DNA of 64,000 nt from Hydrogenophaga sp. 2FB (GCF_005503365.1 NZ_SCML01000017.1:42925-106924); one strand, 5' to 3'. Positions 15,505 through 24,764 are shown, counted from the stretch's first letter. The notes: generated by a model not told the origin, from the letters alone. Program-made: numbers and translations.

Positions 15505-16485
15505 TCATTCGAGCTTGAGCTCGAGCTTGCCGACGAGGCCGCGCCACTTGGCGATGCCCTGCTCCATGGAGCGCGTGGCATCGGCCGGTGTGCCACCAAT
15601 CGGGTCCGCGCCCTCGGTCTCCAGGGCCGTGCGCACGTCCGGCGACTTCAGGATGCGGTTGACCTCGGCGTTGAGTTTGGTGACGACGTCCCTGGGCGTG
15701 CCCTTGGGCACCATCAGCGCGAACCAGCCGTTGCCCTCATAACCGGCCAGTCCCGCTTCGGCCACGGTGGGAACGTCGGGCAGCGCCGGGGAACGCTGCG
15801 AGCCTGTGACCGCCAACGCGCGCAGGCTGCCGGCCTTGATCTGCTGGCGCACCAGGGGCAGCGGGGCGAAATTCAGCTGGATCGTGCCGGCCATCAGATC
15901 GGTGATCGCCGGGCCGCTGCCCTTGTAGGGCACATGGGTCATGCGCACGTCCGCCATTGACGCGAACAACTCGCCGAACAGATGGTTCGACGTGCCCGCG
16001 CCCGACGAACCGTAGTTCAGCTTGCCGGGGTTGGCCTTGGCGTAGGCGATCAGGCCTTTGATGTCCTTGACCGGCAGGCTCGGGGTGACGGTCACGATGG
16101 TCGGCGGCGTCGCCAGCAGCACCACCGGGATCAGGTCGGTCGCGGGGTCGTACGACAGGTTCTTGTACAGGCTCTGCGCCACCAGGATGTTGCCGAACGC
16201 CGCCAGCACCAGGGTGTGGCCATCGGGTTTGGACCTGGCCACCTGGGTGACGCCCGTCGTGCCGCCCGCGCCAGGGCGGTTTTCCACCACCACGGTCTGG
16301 TTCCAGGCTTCGCCGAGCTTCTGGGCAATGATGCGGCCCAACAGGTCGGTGTTGCCGCCGGGCGTGTAGGGCACGACCAGTTGAATGGTTTTGCTGGGGT
16401 ACGGTTCGGCCGCCGTGGCGAACGGGCTGGCGGCCGCCACACCGGCGGTCAGCACCGCCGAAAGAAGTTGTTTCCACATGCGCAT
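15505..16485 (-). CDS. Bug-type tripartite tricarboxylate transport receptor
   Basis: Second Bug/TctC receptor, 326 residues, with a Sec leader MRMWKQLLSAVLTAGVAAAS cleaved near ATAAEP. Family marks are VVPYTPGGNTDLLGRIIAQ, VVVENRPGAGGT, NYGSSGAGTSNHLFGE and PYKGSGPAITDLMAG. It lies directly downstream of the TauD-type dioxygenase gene (37-base gap) on the same strand, so the receptor probably binds the dioxygenase substrate or a precursor. Convergent with the neighbouring Bug gene. Start 16485 chosen for the leader. Confidence 0.9.
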   Translation of the reverse strand: MRMWKQLLSAVLTAGVAAASPFATAAEPYPSKTIQLVVPYTPGGNTDLLGRIIAQKLGEAWNQTVVVENRPGAGGTTGVTQVARSKPDGHTLVLAAFGNILVAQSLYKNLSYDPATDLIPVVLLATPPTIVTVTPSLPVKDIKGLIAYAKANPGKLNYGSSGAGTSNHLFGELFASMADVRMTHVPYKGSGPAITDLMAGTIQLNFAPLPLVRQQIKAGSLRALAVTGSQRSPALPDVPTVAEAGLAGYEGNGWFALMVPKGTPRDVVTKLNAEVNRILKSPDVRTALETEGADPIGGTPADATRSMEQGIAKWRGLVGKLELKLE

Positions 16486-16522
16486 CGGTTCTGCTCTCGC
16501 GGTTGTCGTGGGGTGGGTGCGT

Positions 16523-17554
16523 TCAGGCGACGGCGCCGGCCGTCTCGCCATGGCGTGCCAGGTAGGACGTGCGGAACTCGCGCGTCAACTCGAACGGCGG
16601 CGGCAAGGGACGGCCGTTGGGCAAGGTGAGCCAGGCGCGCAACAGGTGGCGGCGCTCGGCCGGGTCGTCGAAGTCCTCGTACTTGGTGCGCGCGTGCAGC
16701 ACCGCGTAGTTGTTGCCCATCTGCACGTCGCCGGGCTGCATGGAAAAGCTCAGCTGCACCGCGGGGTCGTTGCAGATGTCTTCCACCAGTTGCACCGCCT
16801 GCTCCTGCGCGGGCGTGAGGCGCGGGACCTCGGGGAAGCGCTGTGCGGCGAGCAGGTAGCGGCGCTTGTACAGCGCGCTCAGGCGGCCTTCGAAGAAGTT
16901 CAGGATCGGCGAGGTCTGCACCTTCAGGCCGGTGGGGTGTTGCTCGCGCGTGTCGAAATGGAAGGGCTGCTGCAGCACCTCGATGAGGTCGGGCCGGCGT
17001 TGCATCACCTCGTTGTAGAGCTGGGCCACGCTCACCAGTTTGCTGATACCGCCCGACTTCGCGGTCTTGAGGCACAGCAGCATGAAGGCGTCGCCGCCGT
17101 CGTTGTGAAAGGTCAGTTCGTCGTCGGTCTGGTAGCTGCGGACCGAGTTGGTGCTGTCCACGCGCAGGCCGGTGTTGGTGACCGAGTGCATGCGGTTGCC
17201 TTGCTTGTCCTGCCCTTGCGGGTCGCCCAGGTGCACGGCCATGGCCCAGAAGATCCTGCGGGCTTCGTCCGTGGAGTAGCGCTGCACCGGCAGGCCGCGC
17301 AGCAAGGCGAAACCGCGCCCGCCTTCGAGATCGGCGCGCACGGCTTCGAAGCGCCGCGCCAGGCGCGGCATGGCGAAGTCATCGCGGGTCAGGTCGGTGA
17401 GCGCCGTGGTGTTGCCGCGGTGCGCCGCCAGCATGGCATCGATCTCGGCCACCTCGGCCGGCTCCAGGTGCTGGATCCAGTCGGTGCGGGCACCCAAGGC
17501 CGGCCCGCTCCACACCTCTGGCCCGCTCAACAACCGCTCGGCTTGACCACGCAT
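16523..17554 (-). CDS. TauD/TfdA-family Fe(II)/2-oxoglutarate-dependent dioxygenase
   Basis: Non-haem iron dioxygenase of 343 residues. The HxD iron ligands appear as H150-N-D152 in LTFHNDGGD, and the distal His is in LHARTKYEDF, followed by RHLLRAWLTLP carrying the Arg that binds 2-oxoglutarate. Relatives hydroxylate sulfonates, herbicide acids, gamma-butyrobetaine or similar small molecules; the substrate here is not deducible. It is transcribed with the Bug receptor behind it and divergently from a LysR gene, an arrangement suggesting a small inducible uptake-and-oxidation unit. Confidence 0.85.
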   Translation of the reverse strand: MRGQAERLLSGPEVWSGPALGARTDWIQHLEPAEVAEIDAMLAAHRGNTTALTDLTRDDFAMPRLARRFEAVRADLEGGRGFALLRGLPVQRYSTDEARRIFWAMAVHLGDPQGQDKQGNRMHSVTNTGLRVDSTNSVRSYQTDDELTFHNDGGDAFMLLCLKTAKSGGISKLVSVAQLYNEVMQRRPDLIEVLQQPFHFDTREQHPTGLKVQTSPILNFFEGRLSALYKRRYLLAAQRFPEVPRLTPAQEQAVQLVEDICNDPAVQLSFSMQPGDVQMGNNYAVLHARTKYEDFDDPAERRHLLRAWLTLPNGRPLPPPFELTREFRTSYLARHGETAGAVA

Positions 17555-17680
17555 CGTTCTGTCTCCTGTGTCTGGGTTTTTTCCTGCGCGATTGCAGGGA
17601 TTGGGGGCGACTCTAGTGCGCGGTCATTTATTTGCCAAATTTCCATTTTTGATAAACCTATCCATTAATAGAATAAGAGC

Positions 17681-18601
17681 ATGAACATCACGCTCAAGCA
17701 GATCGAGTCCTTTCTGGCCGTGGCGCGCACGCTGAGCTTCAGCCAGGCGGCCGAGCAGATCCACCTGTCGCAACCGGCCCTGAGCGCGAACATCCGCCGG
17801 CTGGAAGAGACCGTGGGCGCGCGCCTGTTCGACCGCGACACGCGCACCGTGGCCCTGTCGATGGTGGGCGCGGCCTTCATGCCCATCGCCACCGGCCTGA
17901 TGGACAACATCGACCATGGGCTGGCGCACATCCAGGACATCCTGGCCGGCCAGCAAGGCCGGTTGAACATCGCGGTGGCGCCCTCGGTGGCCGCGGGCGT
18001 GCTGCCCGACATCCTCGTGCGCTTCATGGCCGACCACCCGCGCATCCAGCTGCGCGTGCACGACGTGTTGTCGCAGGGTTGTGTGGACATGGTGCGCTCC
18101 GGCGCGGCCGACCTCGCGCTGATGCCGATGCGCAGCGACGTGGAAGACCTTTCGCAACAGCTGCTGTTCCGCGACCCGATCGTGGTGCTGTGCGCCCCGC
18201 ACCACCCGCTCGCCGGCCGGCGCAACCTGCAATGGAAGGACATCATTCCCTGCCAGCTGATCGTGCGCAGCACCGACAGCAGCGTGCGGCAACTGCTGGA
18301 CGCGCAGTACCTGTTGCACGGCGCGGTGCTGCGGCCCGCGTTCGAGGTGGCGCACGTGGGCACCGTGCTCGGGCTGATCGTCGCCGGGCTGGGCATCGGC
18401 ATCCTGCCGTCGTCGGTGATGCGCACCGTCAACATGGACGGCCTGGTCACCTGCCACTTCGCCAAGCGCTCGACGCCCTACTGGTCGATCTGCGCCTGCA
18501 CGCCGAAGAACCGTTCAAATCCACCGACAGTTGAATTTTTTATTCAACAGTGTCTTGAACGGTTCCGGTCTGGCTTGGGGTCCGGCACGCGAACGGCCTG
18601 A
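17681..18601 (+). CDS. LysR-family transcriptional regulator
   Basis: LysR regulator of 306 residues. The winged helix at 1-60 (FSQAAEQIHLSQPALSANIRRLE) is followed by a CbbR/CysB-like effector domain. The gene starts 126 bases from the divergent TauD-type dioxygenase gene. The AT-rich intergenic region, with TTTGCCAAA near its middle, is the likely shared operator. It probably activates the dioxygenase-Bug operon in response to its substrate. The last 25 residues are AT-richer and less typical, so the C-terminus may be slightly altered. Confidence 0.88.
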   Translation: MNITLKQIESFLAVARTLSFSQAAEQIHLSQPALSANIRRLEETVGARLFDRDTRTVALSMVGAAFMPIATGLMDNIDHGLAHIQDILAGQQGRLNIAVAPSVAAGVLPDILVRFMADHPRIQLRVHDVLSQGCVDMVRSGAADLALMPMRSDVEDLSQQLLFRDPIVVLCAPHHPLAGRRNLQWKDIIPCQLIVRSTDSSVRQLLDAQYLLHGAVLRPAFEVAHVGTVLGLIVAGLGIGILPSSVMRTVNMDGLVTCHFAKRSTPYWSICACTPKNRSNPPTVEFFIQQCLERFRSGLGSGTRTA

Positions 18602-18619
18602 AATGGAGCCTGCATCTTT

Positions 18620-18635
18620 TATTCGATATCGGATA
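18620..18635. promoter_or_regulatory. HipB-type operator, distal copy
   Basis: TATTC-GATATC-GGATA, a near-perfect inverted repeat. E. coli HipB recognises TATCC(N8)GGATA; here the half-sites match (one base off) but the spacer is 6. It lies about 140 bases upstream of hipB in an AT-rich block. Confidence 0.6.
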
Positions 18636-18654
18636 TTTATAGAGAAAAATTACC

Positions 18655-18679
18655 ATAAATATTCGTTTTGAATATTTAT
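18655..18679. repeat. perfect 10-bp inverted repeat in the hip promoter
   Basis: ATAAATATTC and GAATATTTAT flank the 5-base loop GTTTT. It lies midway between the two HipB-type sites. It could be a third, unrelated operator, a weak terminator for the upstream LysR gene, or a DNA feature that helps the two sites loop together. Confidence 0.5.
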
Positions 18680-18715
18680 AAGAAACATATGGCAGTTCAT
18701 GGCCGAAGCCATTAC

Positions 18716-18731
18716 TATCCGATAGTGGATA
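18716..18731. promoter_or_regulatory. HipB-type operator, proximal copy
   Basis: TATCC-GATAGT-GGATA has both half-sites exactly as in the E. coli HipB consensus TATCC...GGATA, with a 6-base rather than 8-base spacer. Centre-to-centre distance from the distal copy is 96 bp, about nine helical turns. It lies just before a TATAAAT -10-like box at 18750-18756, so a bound repressor would block the promoter. Confidence 0.65.
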
Positions 18732-18774
18732 TTTAATGGTGAATTCTTCTATAAATAGCCGAAAACGATCTTTT

Positions 18775-19086
18775 ATGACCGAAGAGCACACCACGGAAGA
18801 ACTGCTGGCCGGATTGGGCGAGCAGCTGCGCGCCCAACGCCTGCGCATGAACCTCACGCTCGACGAGCTGGCCAGGAGCGCCGGCCTGTCCATCAACGCC
18901 GTGCGCCGGCTGGAAAGCGGTGAAGGCGCGACCCTGGCCTCCTTCGTCTCGGTGCTCAAGGTGCTGCGTCGCGACGATTGGCTGGCCACGCTGCAACCGG
19001 CGGTGACCATCAACCCGCTGAGCATGCTCAAGGCGCGCGAACCCCGCCAGCGCGCATACAAGCCCCGCCGCACCAAGCCGGATTGA
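18775..19086 (+). CDS. hipB: HipB-like antitoxin / HTH repressor
   Basis: Small helix-turn-helix protein, 103 residues from ATG 18775. The Xre-type HTH (about 14-65) reads LRAQRLRMNLTLDELARSAG then LSINAVRRLESGEG, and the basic C-terminal tail ends KPRRTKPD. It should neutralise the HipA kinase and repress the operon through the upstream TATCC/GGATA sites. An in-frame ATG at 18736 exists, but its extra codons are AT-rich, unlike the gene, and abut the operator, so the later start is preferred. hipA follows after 4 bases. Confidence 0.85.
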   Translation: MTEEHTTEELLAGLGEQLRAQRLRMNLTLDELARSAGLSINAVRRLESGEGATLASFVSVLKVLRRDDWLATLQPAVTINPLSMLKAREPRQRAYKPRRTKPD

Positions 19087-19090
19087 CGCG

Positions 19091-20428
19091 ATGGCCACCG
19101 CCGCCCCCCCAAGCCGAACCGCGCCGTACCAGAGCGTCGACGTGGTGGAAGTCCGCGCCTGGGGCCGCCGCGTGGGCGCCGTCGCGCGCGAGCCGACCAA
19201 AAACTTCTACGCCTTCCAGTACGACCCGGCGTGGGTGCGCACCGGCATCGAACTGGCGCCGCTCACCATGCCGCTGGCGCAGGCCAGCGAGCCCTTCATC
19301 TTCACGGAGCTGCCGGAGCCCACCTACAAGCGCCTGCCCGCGCTGCTGGCCGACGCGCTGCCCGACGATTTCGGCAACGCCTTGATCGATGCCTGGATGG
19401 CCGATCGCGGCATGGCCAAGGCGGCCGTCACCTCGCTGGACCGCCTGGCGTACATGGGCCAGCGCGGCATGGGCGCCCTCAGCTTCGGCCCCATGCGCGG
19501 TCCCCGCCCGAGCAAGGCCACCGCCATCCAGATGGGCCAGCTGGTGCAAGCCGCGCGCCTGGCGGTTCAGGGCGATTTCGACGGGGAAGACCACGTCCAC
19601 ACGGCGCTCAAGCAGATCATCCAGGTGGGCACCTCCGCCGGCGGTGCGCGCGCGAAGGCGACCATTGCCTGGAACCCCGACACCGACGAGGTGCGCACCG
19701 GCCAGTTCAACATCCCCGAGGGCTTCGAGGCCTGGTTGCTCAAATTCGACGGCATCGGCAAGGACAACGACCTGGGCCCGTCCAAGGGCTATGGCCGCAT
19801 CGAATACGCCTACCACCTCATGGCCGTGGAAGCCGGCATCGACATGTCGCCCTGCCGCCTGCTGGAAGAAAACGGGCGCGCGCATTTCATGACCCGGCGC
19901 TTCGACCGCGACGGCGACCAGCGCCACCACATGCAGACCCTGTGTGCCATGGCGCACCTGGACTTCAAGCAGGTGGCCACCCACAGCTACAACCAGCTGT
20001 TCCAGACCGCGAACGCACTTCAACTGGGGCAGCAAGCCCTGGTGGAACTGCTGCGCCGCATGGTGTTCAACGTGCTCGCCGTGAACAACGACGACCACAG
20101 CAAGAACTTCTCGTTCCTCTTGCGCCAAGGCGAACCGTGGGCACTGGCCCCCGCCTACGACATCACCCACGCGTTCAACCCGGACAACGTGTGGGTCAAG
20201 CAACACCTGATGTCGGTCAATGGCCGATTCGACCGGATCTCGCGCCTGGACGTGCGCACGGTGGCCGAGCGCTTTGGCTTGCTCGCGGAACTGCCCGAGG
20301 TGGTGCGGCAGGTGCAGGCGGCGACGGCGCAATGGCCGGGTTTCGCGACACACGCCGGCGTGGACCGCACCGAGGCCGAGACGATCGCCGGCCACATCGC
20401 CGACCGGGCGCAACAGTTCGGGGCTTGA
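19091..20428 (+). CDS. hipA: HipA-family serine/threonine kinase toxin
   Basis: HipA-like kinase of 445 residues, close to E. coli HipA (440). N-terminal HipA subdomain about 15-135, Gly-rich ATP loop GTSAGGARAKA (180-190), FMTRRFDR hinge (266-273), catalytic D334 in DDHSKNFSF (DxHxKN) and the metal-binding D357 in APAYDITHAF. All key residues are kept, so the kinase should be active. E. coli HipA phosphorylates glutamyl-tRNA synthetase and drives persistence; other HipA-family kinases have different targets, so the target here is open. The partner antitoxin is just upstream. Confidence 0.9.
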   Translation: MATAAPPSRTAPYQSVDVVEVRAWGRRVGAVAREPTKNFYAFQYDPAWVRTGIELAPLTMPLAQASEPFIFTELPEPTYKRLPALLADALPDDFGNALIDAWMADRGMAKAAVTSLDRLAYMGQRGMGALSFGPMRGPRPSKATAIQMGQLVQAARLAVQGDFDGEDHVHTALKQIIQVGTSAGGARAKATIAWNPDTDEVRTGQFNIPEGFEAWLLKFDGIGKDNDLGPSKGYGRIEYAYHLMAVEAGIDMSPCRLLEENGRAHFMTRRFDRDGDQRHHMQTLCAMAHLDFKQVATHSYNQLFQTANALQLGQQALVELLRRMVFNVLAVNNDDHSKNFSFLLRQGEPWALAPAYDITHAFNPDNVWVKQHLMSVNGRFDRISRLDVRTVAERFGLLAELPEVVRQVQAATAQWPGFATHAGVDRTEAETIAGHIADRAQQFGA

Positions 20429-20442
20429 CGCCCCGTCTCAGG

Positions 20443-21327
20443 TCAGCCCTTGGCGACCTCGTGGTTCGCCATCAGCTCCAGCGCCTTCACCAGGGCCGAG
20501 TGGTCCAGATCGCCCATGCCGTTCGCAGCGCAGGCCTGCATGAGCTGCGCCGCATTCGCCGTTTGCGGCAGGCCCACACCGAGTTCCTTCGCGCCTTGCA
20601 GTGCCAGGTTCAAATCTTTCTGGTGCAGCTTGATGCGAAAGCCCGGGTTGAAGGTGCGCTTGATCATGCGCTCGCCGTGCACTTCGAGAATGCGGCTGGC
20701 GGCGAAGCCACCCATGAGCGCCTGGCGCACCTTGGCCGGGTCGGCGCCCGCCTTGCTGGCGAACACCAGGGCTTCGCTCACGGCGGCGATGTTGAGCGCC
20801 ACGATGATCTGGTTGGCGACCTTGGTGGTCTGCCCGTCGCCCACGCCGCCGACCAGCGTGATGTTCTTGCCCATGAGTTCGAGCAGCGGGCGCACGCGTT
20901 CGAACACGGCTTCTTCACCGCCACACATGATGGTGAGCGAGGCGGCCTTGGCGCCGACTTCACCGCCCGAGACGGGCGCGTCGACGTAGTCGCAACCCAG
21001 TTCCTTGATGGTCTTCGCGAAGGCCTTGGTGGCCATGGGCGAGATCGAACTCATGTCGACCACGATCTTGCCTTTGCTCAAGCCCTTGGCCACGCCGTTC
21101 TCGCCGAACAGCACGGCCTCCACGTCGGGCGTGTCGGGCACCATGGTGAACACCACCTCGGCCTCGCGCGCCACCGCGGCGGCGTTGTCGCAGCGCGTCG
21201 CTCCTGCCGCCTGGATCGCTTCGGGCACTTGGCTGCGCGTGTGCACGAACAGCTGGTGGCCGGCGTTGGCGAGGTGCAGGGCCATGGGCGTGCCCATGAT
21301 GCCCAGGCCGATGAATCCGATCTTCAT
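20443..21327 (-). CDS. garR: 2-hydroxy-3-oxopropionate (tartronate semialdehyde) reductase
   Basis: Beta-hydroxyacid dehydrogenase of 294 residues that reduces tartronate semialdehyde to glycerate with NAD(P)H. N-terminal GLGIMGTPMA nucleotide loop, substrate segment DAPVSGGEVGAK (about 119-130) and the catalytic lysine in GQTTKVANQIIVALNIAA (about K170). It is the last gene of the operon Bug-gudD-garL-garR and takes the semialdehyde released by the aldolase encoded just upstream. No glycerate kinase gene (garK) is in the window. Confidence 0.93.
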   Translation of the reverse strand: MKIGFIGLGIMGTPMALHLANAGHQLFVHTRSQVPEAIQAAGATRCDNAAAVAREAEVVFTMVPDTPDVEAVLFGENGVAKGLSKGKIVVDMSSISPMATKAFAKTIKELGCDYVDAPVSGGEVGAKAASLTIMCGGEEAVFERVRPLLELMGKNITLVGGVGDGQTTKVANQIIVALNIAAVSEALVFASKAGADPAKVRQALMGGFAASRILEVHGERMIKRTFNPGFRIKLHQKDLNLALQGAKELGVGLPQTANAAQLMQACAANGMGDLDHSALVKALELMANHEVAKG

Positions 21328-21364
21328 GACATGTCCTTGAGAGAAAGAGAAATGGGGAGAGGGT

Positions 21365-22153
21365 TCAATACCCGCCGGGCACGGTGCGCGGTTGCGTGGC
21401 GCGCAGCGTGGCGAGCACCTGCTGCGAACCGGCGGCGATGAGGCGCGCGTCCGAGCTGATGGTGACGAACTGGAAGCCCACGGCGATGCGCCGAGCGGCC
21501 GCTTCGGGCGAACCGTTGTGGATGCCGGCGACCAGGCCGTGCGCCTTGGCGCGCGCCAGGATGTGTTGCACGGCTTGAGCCGCTGTCGGGTCGAGGTCGT
21601 CGAAGGTGGGCGTGCAGCCGAGCGCGAGCGACAGGTCGGACGGGCCGATGTAGATCGCGTCCAGGCCGGGGGTCGAGAGGATGTCTTCGAGGTTCTCGAG
21701 TGCTTGCGCGGTCTCGATCATCGCGAAGGTGACGATGGTGTCGTTGGCGTGTTGCGGGTAGTCCGCGCCGCCGTAGAGCAGCGCGCGCACCGGGCCAAAG
21801 CTGCGCGTGCCGCGTGGCGCGTAGTGCGTCCAGGCAACGAGTTTTTCCGCGTCCTCGCGCGTGTTCACCATCGGGCAGATCACCGCGTAGGCGCCGGCGT
21901 CCAGCGTCTTCATGAGGATGCCCGGCTCCAGCCAGGGCACGCGCACCACGGGCACAGTGTCGGTGGTGGAAATGGCTTGCAGCATGGTCACCATGGTCTG
22001 GTAGTCGACCACGCCATGTTGCAGGTCGATGGTGAGCGAGTCCCAGCCCTGGTGCGCCATGGTTTCGGCGGAGAAGCTGTTGGGGATGGCCAGCCAGCCG
22101 TTGGCCACGGCGCCACCGGCGGCCCAGATTTCGCGCAGGCGGTTGGGTCTCAT
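21365..22153 (-). CDS. garL: HpcH/HpaI-type aldolase (5-keto-4-deoxy-D-glucarate aldolase)
   Basis: Class II metal-dependent aldolase of 262 residues, splitting 5-keto-4-deoxy-D-glucarate into pyruvate and tartronate semialdehyde by context. Catalytic His in DLQHGVVDY (about 44-52), metal ligands Glu in AMIETAQALEN and Asp in IYIGPSDLSLALG are present, as is the PRGTRSFGP segment typical of HpaI/GarL. It lies between gudD and garR in one operon, which fixes the substrate better than sequence alone: HpaI relatives act on other 2-keto-3-deoxy acids. Confidence 0.88.
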   Translation of the reverse strand: MRPNRLREIWAAGGAVANGWLAIPNSFSAETMAHQGWDSLTIDLQHGVVDYQTMVTMLQAISTTDTVPVVRVPWLEPGILMKTLDAGAYAVICPMVNTREDAEKLVAWTHYAPRGTRSFGPVRALLYGGADYPQHANDTIVTFAMIETAQALENLEDILSTPGLDAIYIGPSDLSLALGCTPTFDDLDPTAAQAVQHILARAKAHGLVAGIHNGSPEAAARRIAVGFQFVTISSDARLIAAGSQQVLATLRATQPRTVPGGY

Positions 22154-22188
22154 GGGGTTCCTTGTTCTTGCATGGGATCGCGGGATGC

Positions 22189-23535
22189 TCAGCGGTCGAG
22201 CGCCGGGCGCTTGGGGTTGAAGGCCCAGTTCGGGATCAGGCTTTGCATGGCGATCGCATCGTCGCGCGCGCCCAGGCCGTGTTCGTTGTACAGCTGGTGC
22301 GCCTTCTCCACCTCGGCCATGTCGAGCTCGACGCCCAGGCCCGGCTTCTTCGGCACCTGCACGTGGCCGTTGACGATCTGCAGCGGGTCCTTCGTGAGGC
22401 GCTGCCCGTCCTGCCAGATCCAGTGTGTGTCGATCGCGGTGACCTTGCCCGGTGCGGCGGCGCCGACGTGGGTGAACATGGCGAGCGACACGTCGAAGTG
22501 GTTGTTGGAGTGTGAGCCCCAGGTGAGGCCCCAGTCGCGGCAGGTCTGCGCCACACGCACGCTGCCGGCCATGGTCCAGAAGTGCGGGTCGGCCAGCGGA
22601 ATGTCGACGCTTTGCAGCGAGAGTGCGTGCGTGAGCTGACGCCAGTCGGTGGCGACCATGTTGGTGGCCGTGGGCAGGCCGGTGGCACGGCGGAACTCGG
22701 CCATCACCTCGCGACCGGAGAAGCCGTCTTCCGCGCCGCAAGGGTCTTCGGCGTAGGCGACCACGCCGCGCATGCGCTGGCCCAGGCGGATCGCGTCTTT
22801 CAGCAACCAGCCGCCGTTGGGGTCGAGCGTGACGCGGGCGTCGGGAAAGCGTTCGTGCAATGCGATCACGGCGTCGACTTCCTCGTCGCCGCGCAGCACG
22901 CCGCCTTTGAGTTTGAAGTCGTTGAAGCCATAACGCTCGCGCGCGGCCTCGGCCAGGCGCACCACGCCTTCGGGCGTCATCGCCTCTTCGTGGCGCAGGC
23001 GGCTCCAGGCGTTGTCGGCGCCGGGTTCGCTGGCGTACGGCAGGTTGGTTTTGGTCTTGTCGCCGACGAAGAAGAGGTAACCCAGCATTTCCACCGCATC
23101 GCGTTGCTGGCCTTCGCCGAGCAGCGCGGCCACGGGCACATCGAGGTGTTGCCCGAGCAGATCGAGCAAGGCCGACTCCACGGCGGTGACGGCGTGGATG
23201 GTGGTGCGCAGGTCGAAGGTCTGCAGCCCGCGGCCGCCCGCATCGCGGTCGGCAAAGCGCGTTTGCAGCTCTCGCAACAGGCGCTGGTGTGCACCGAGCG
23301 TCTGCCCCACCACCAGTTCGCGCGCGTCTTCCAGCGTCTGGCGGATCTTCTCGCCCCCGGGCACCTCGCCCACGCCGGTGCGGCCCGCGCTGTCGGTGAG
23401 GATGAGCAGGTTGCGCGTGAAGAACGGCGCGTGCGCGCCGCTCAGGTTGAGCAACATGCTGTCGCGCCCCGCAACGGGGATGACGCGCAGTTCGGTGATG
23501 CGGGGTGTGGTGGACACGGTGGCGGGGTTCGGCAT
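22189..23535 (-). CDS. gudD: glucarate dehydratase
   Basis: Enolase-superfamily dehydratase of 448 residues, the usual GudD length. It converts D-glucarate (and L-idarate) to 5-keto-4-deoxy-D-glucarate. The [12 protein letters not shown]-terminal lid, the KLKGG catalytic lysine pair (near residue 210), DPNGGW and AEDPCG metal-ligand segments, and [14 protein letters not shown] with the catalytic His are all visible. It starts 8 bases past the stop of the Bug gene, consistent with operon transcription from the LacI-type operators. Confidence 0.94.
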   Translation of the reverse strand: MPNPATVSTTPRITELRVIPVAGRDSMLLNLSGAHAPFFTRNLLILTDSAGRTGVGEVPGGEKIRQTLEDARELVVGQTLGAHQRLLRELQTRFADRDAGGRGLQTFDLRTTIHAVTAVESALLDLLGQHLDVPVAALLGEGQQRDAVEMLGYLFFVGDKTKTNLPYASEPGADNAWSRLRHEEAMTPEGVVRLAEAARERYGFNDFKLKGGVLRGDEEVDAVIALHERFPDARVTLDPNGGWLLKDAIRLGQRMRGVVAYAEDPCGAEDGFSGREVMAEFRRATGLPTATNMVATDWRQLTHALSLQSVDIPLADPHFWTMAGSVRVAQTCRDWGLTWGSHSNNHFDVSLAMFTHVGAAAPGKVTAIDTHWIWQDGQRLTKDPLQIVNGHVQVPKKPGLGVELDMAEVEKAHQLYNEHGLGARDDAIAMQSLIPNWAFNPKRPALDR

Positions 23536-23542
23536 GAAGAGA

Positions 23543-24493
23543 TCAGTCGGCTTTGATGTTGCGGGTCTCGATCAGTTTTTTCCAGCGCGCGAATTCGGTG
23601 GCCTGGAAAGCGGTGAACTGTTCGGGCGTGTTGGCGACGATCTCGAAGCCGAGTTCCAGCAGCTTGGGTTTGACGGCGGGGTCGTTGAGCGCGTCCTTGA
23701 TGGCGGCCTGCAACTTGTTCTTCAGGTCGGCCGGCATGCCCTTGGGGCCGGACACAGCCTGCCAGGAGTTCACGTTGGCGTCCTTGATGCCGAGTTCGTT
23801 GAGCGTGGGCACGTCGGGCAGCAGCGGTGAGCGCTGGGCGCTGGTGATGGAGAGCGGGCGCAGCTTGCCGGCCTTGATCTGCGGCATGGCGGTGTTGATG
23901 TTCATGAACGACGAGTCCACCTGGTTGCCCAGCAGGTCGGTCATTACGGGGCCACCGCCTTTGTAGGCCACGTGCACGCCGGAGGTGCCGGTTTGCTGCC
24001 AGTAGAGTTCGGCGGTGAGGTGGTCGCTGCTGCCGTTGCCGGAGGACGCAAAGGTCATCTTGCCGGGGTTGGCTTTCTGGAAAGCCAACACGTCGGCCAT
24101 GCTCTTGTGCGGCGAGGCGGCGGGCACCACGAGCACGTTGGGCGCCTGCACGGCAACGGTGATGTAGTCCATGTCCTTGGTGGCGTCGTAGGTCACCTTG
24201 GTGAGGTGCGGCGCGATCACGTAGGGGCCAAGGGAAGAGACGAGCAGCGTGTGGCCATCGGGCGCGGCGCGCACGACCTGTGCGGCGCCAATGGTGCCGG
24301 TGGCACCGGCCTTGTTCTCAACCACGAAGGTGCCGCCAAACTTTTCCTGCAGCTTGGGTTGCAGCGTGCGGGCAATCAGGTCGGTGGAGCCGCCGGGCGG
24401 GAAGGGCACGACGATGGTGACGGGCTTGTCGGGCCAGGCCATGGCCGCGGTCAAGGTCATGGACGCGCCAAGCGCGAACATCAGTTTCTTCAT
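23543..24493 (-). CDS. Bug-type receptor, first gene of the glucarate operon
   Basis: Tripartite tricarboxylate receptor of 316 residues with a Sec leader [20 protein letters not shown]. Family marks: [51 protein letters not shown] and [16 protein letters not shown]. As first gene of the operon leading to gudD-garL-garR, it probably binds D-glucarate or galactarate. No TctAB-type membrane genes are nearby, so it would rely on a shared permease. Start 24493 is chosen for the leader; a longer frame would run through both operators. Confidence 0.88.
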   Translation of the reverse strand: MKKLMFALGASMTLTAAMAWPDKPVTIVVPFPPGGSTDLIARTLQPKLQEKFGGTFVVENKAGATGTIGAAQVVRAAPDGHTLLVSSLGPYVIAPHLTKVTYDATKDMDYITVAVQAPNVLVVPAASPHKSMADVLAFQKANPGKMTFASSGNGSSDHLTAELYWQQTGTSGVHVAYKGGGPVMTDLLGNQVDSSFMNINTAMPQIKAGKLRPLSITSAQRSPLLPDVPTLNELGIKDANVNSWQAVSGPKGMPADLKNKLQAAIKDALNDPAVKPKLLELGFEIVANTPEQFTAFQATEFARWKKLIETRNIKAD

Positions 24494-24540
24494 GGTGTCT
24501 TGTCTCCTGTCGTTGGAAAAGCCGGTTGCAAAACAGCCCC

Positions 24541-24560
24541 ATTTGGTACCGGTACCAAAT
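24541..24560. promoter_or_regulatory. LacI-family operator O1 of the glucarate operon
   Basis: ATTTGGTACCGGTACCAAAT is a perfect 20-bp palindrome with a central CG, as LacI-family repressors prefer. It lies 48 bases upstream of the Bug gene start. The same 14-bp core recurs at 24575-24588 and 26047-26060. Confidence 0.85.
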
Positions 24561-24574
24561 CGAGTTGGGTCGCA

Positions 24575-24588
24575 TGGTACCGGTACCA
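24575..24588. promoter_or_regulatory. LacI-family operator O2 of the glucarate operon
   Basis: TGGTACCGGTACCA, perfect palindrome flanked by A and AAT. Its centre is 31 bp from that of O1, about three helical turns, so two repressor dimers would sit on the same DNA face. Confidence 0.85.
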
Positions 24589-24671
24589 AATGGGCGCGTC
24601 AACCGGGTTTGTTTGGTTGAGTTCCTGGGTGGGGATTGCAGGGTGTTTTTTTGCGCTGCACCTCGCGGACT

Positions 24672-24764
24672 CGTGAGCGCAGGGCGCTCTGCTCCGCGGG
24701 TGTCCCCCGCCGGCTGGAGCCGGCTCCTCCTTTACCCCGCTGCGCAGAACACCCTGCACTCACG
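24672..24764. repeat. palindromic intergenic element, copy A
   Basis: A 93-bp hairpin-like element. Its ends, 24672-24691 and 24745-24764, are inverted repeats matching at 17 of 20 positions. They enclose a core (24691-24746) containing CGCGGGTGTCCCCCG and CTCCTCCTTTACCCCGCTG. The same core recurs inverted in copy B with different outer arms. No gene is visible between the O2 operator and the lacI 3' end apart from these two elements. Confidence 0.75.

Noticed and set aside
18541..18601. Truncation of the LysR C-terminus by the hip insertion
   Set aside because: The protein has near-normal length (306 residues), so at most the tail is altered.
19231..21441. A 736-codon frame overlapping hipA
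   Set aside because: Out-of-frame shadow of hipA running antisense through garR; composition is non-protein-like.
24541..24591. Cloning artefact (GGTACC and ACCGGT restriction-like sites)
   Set aside because: Three copies sit precisely at promoters around a LacI gene in an otherwise natural context, so they are operators.
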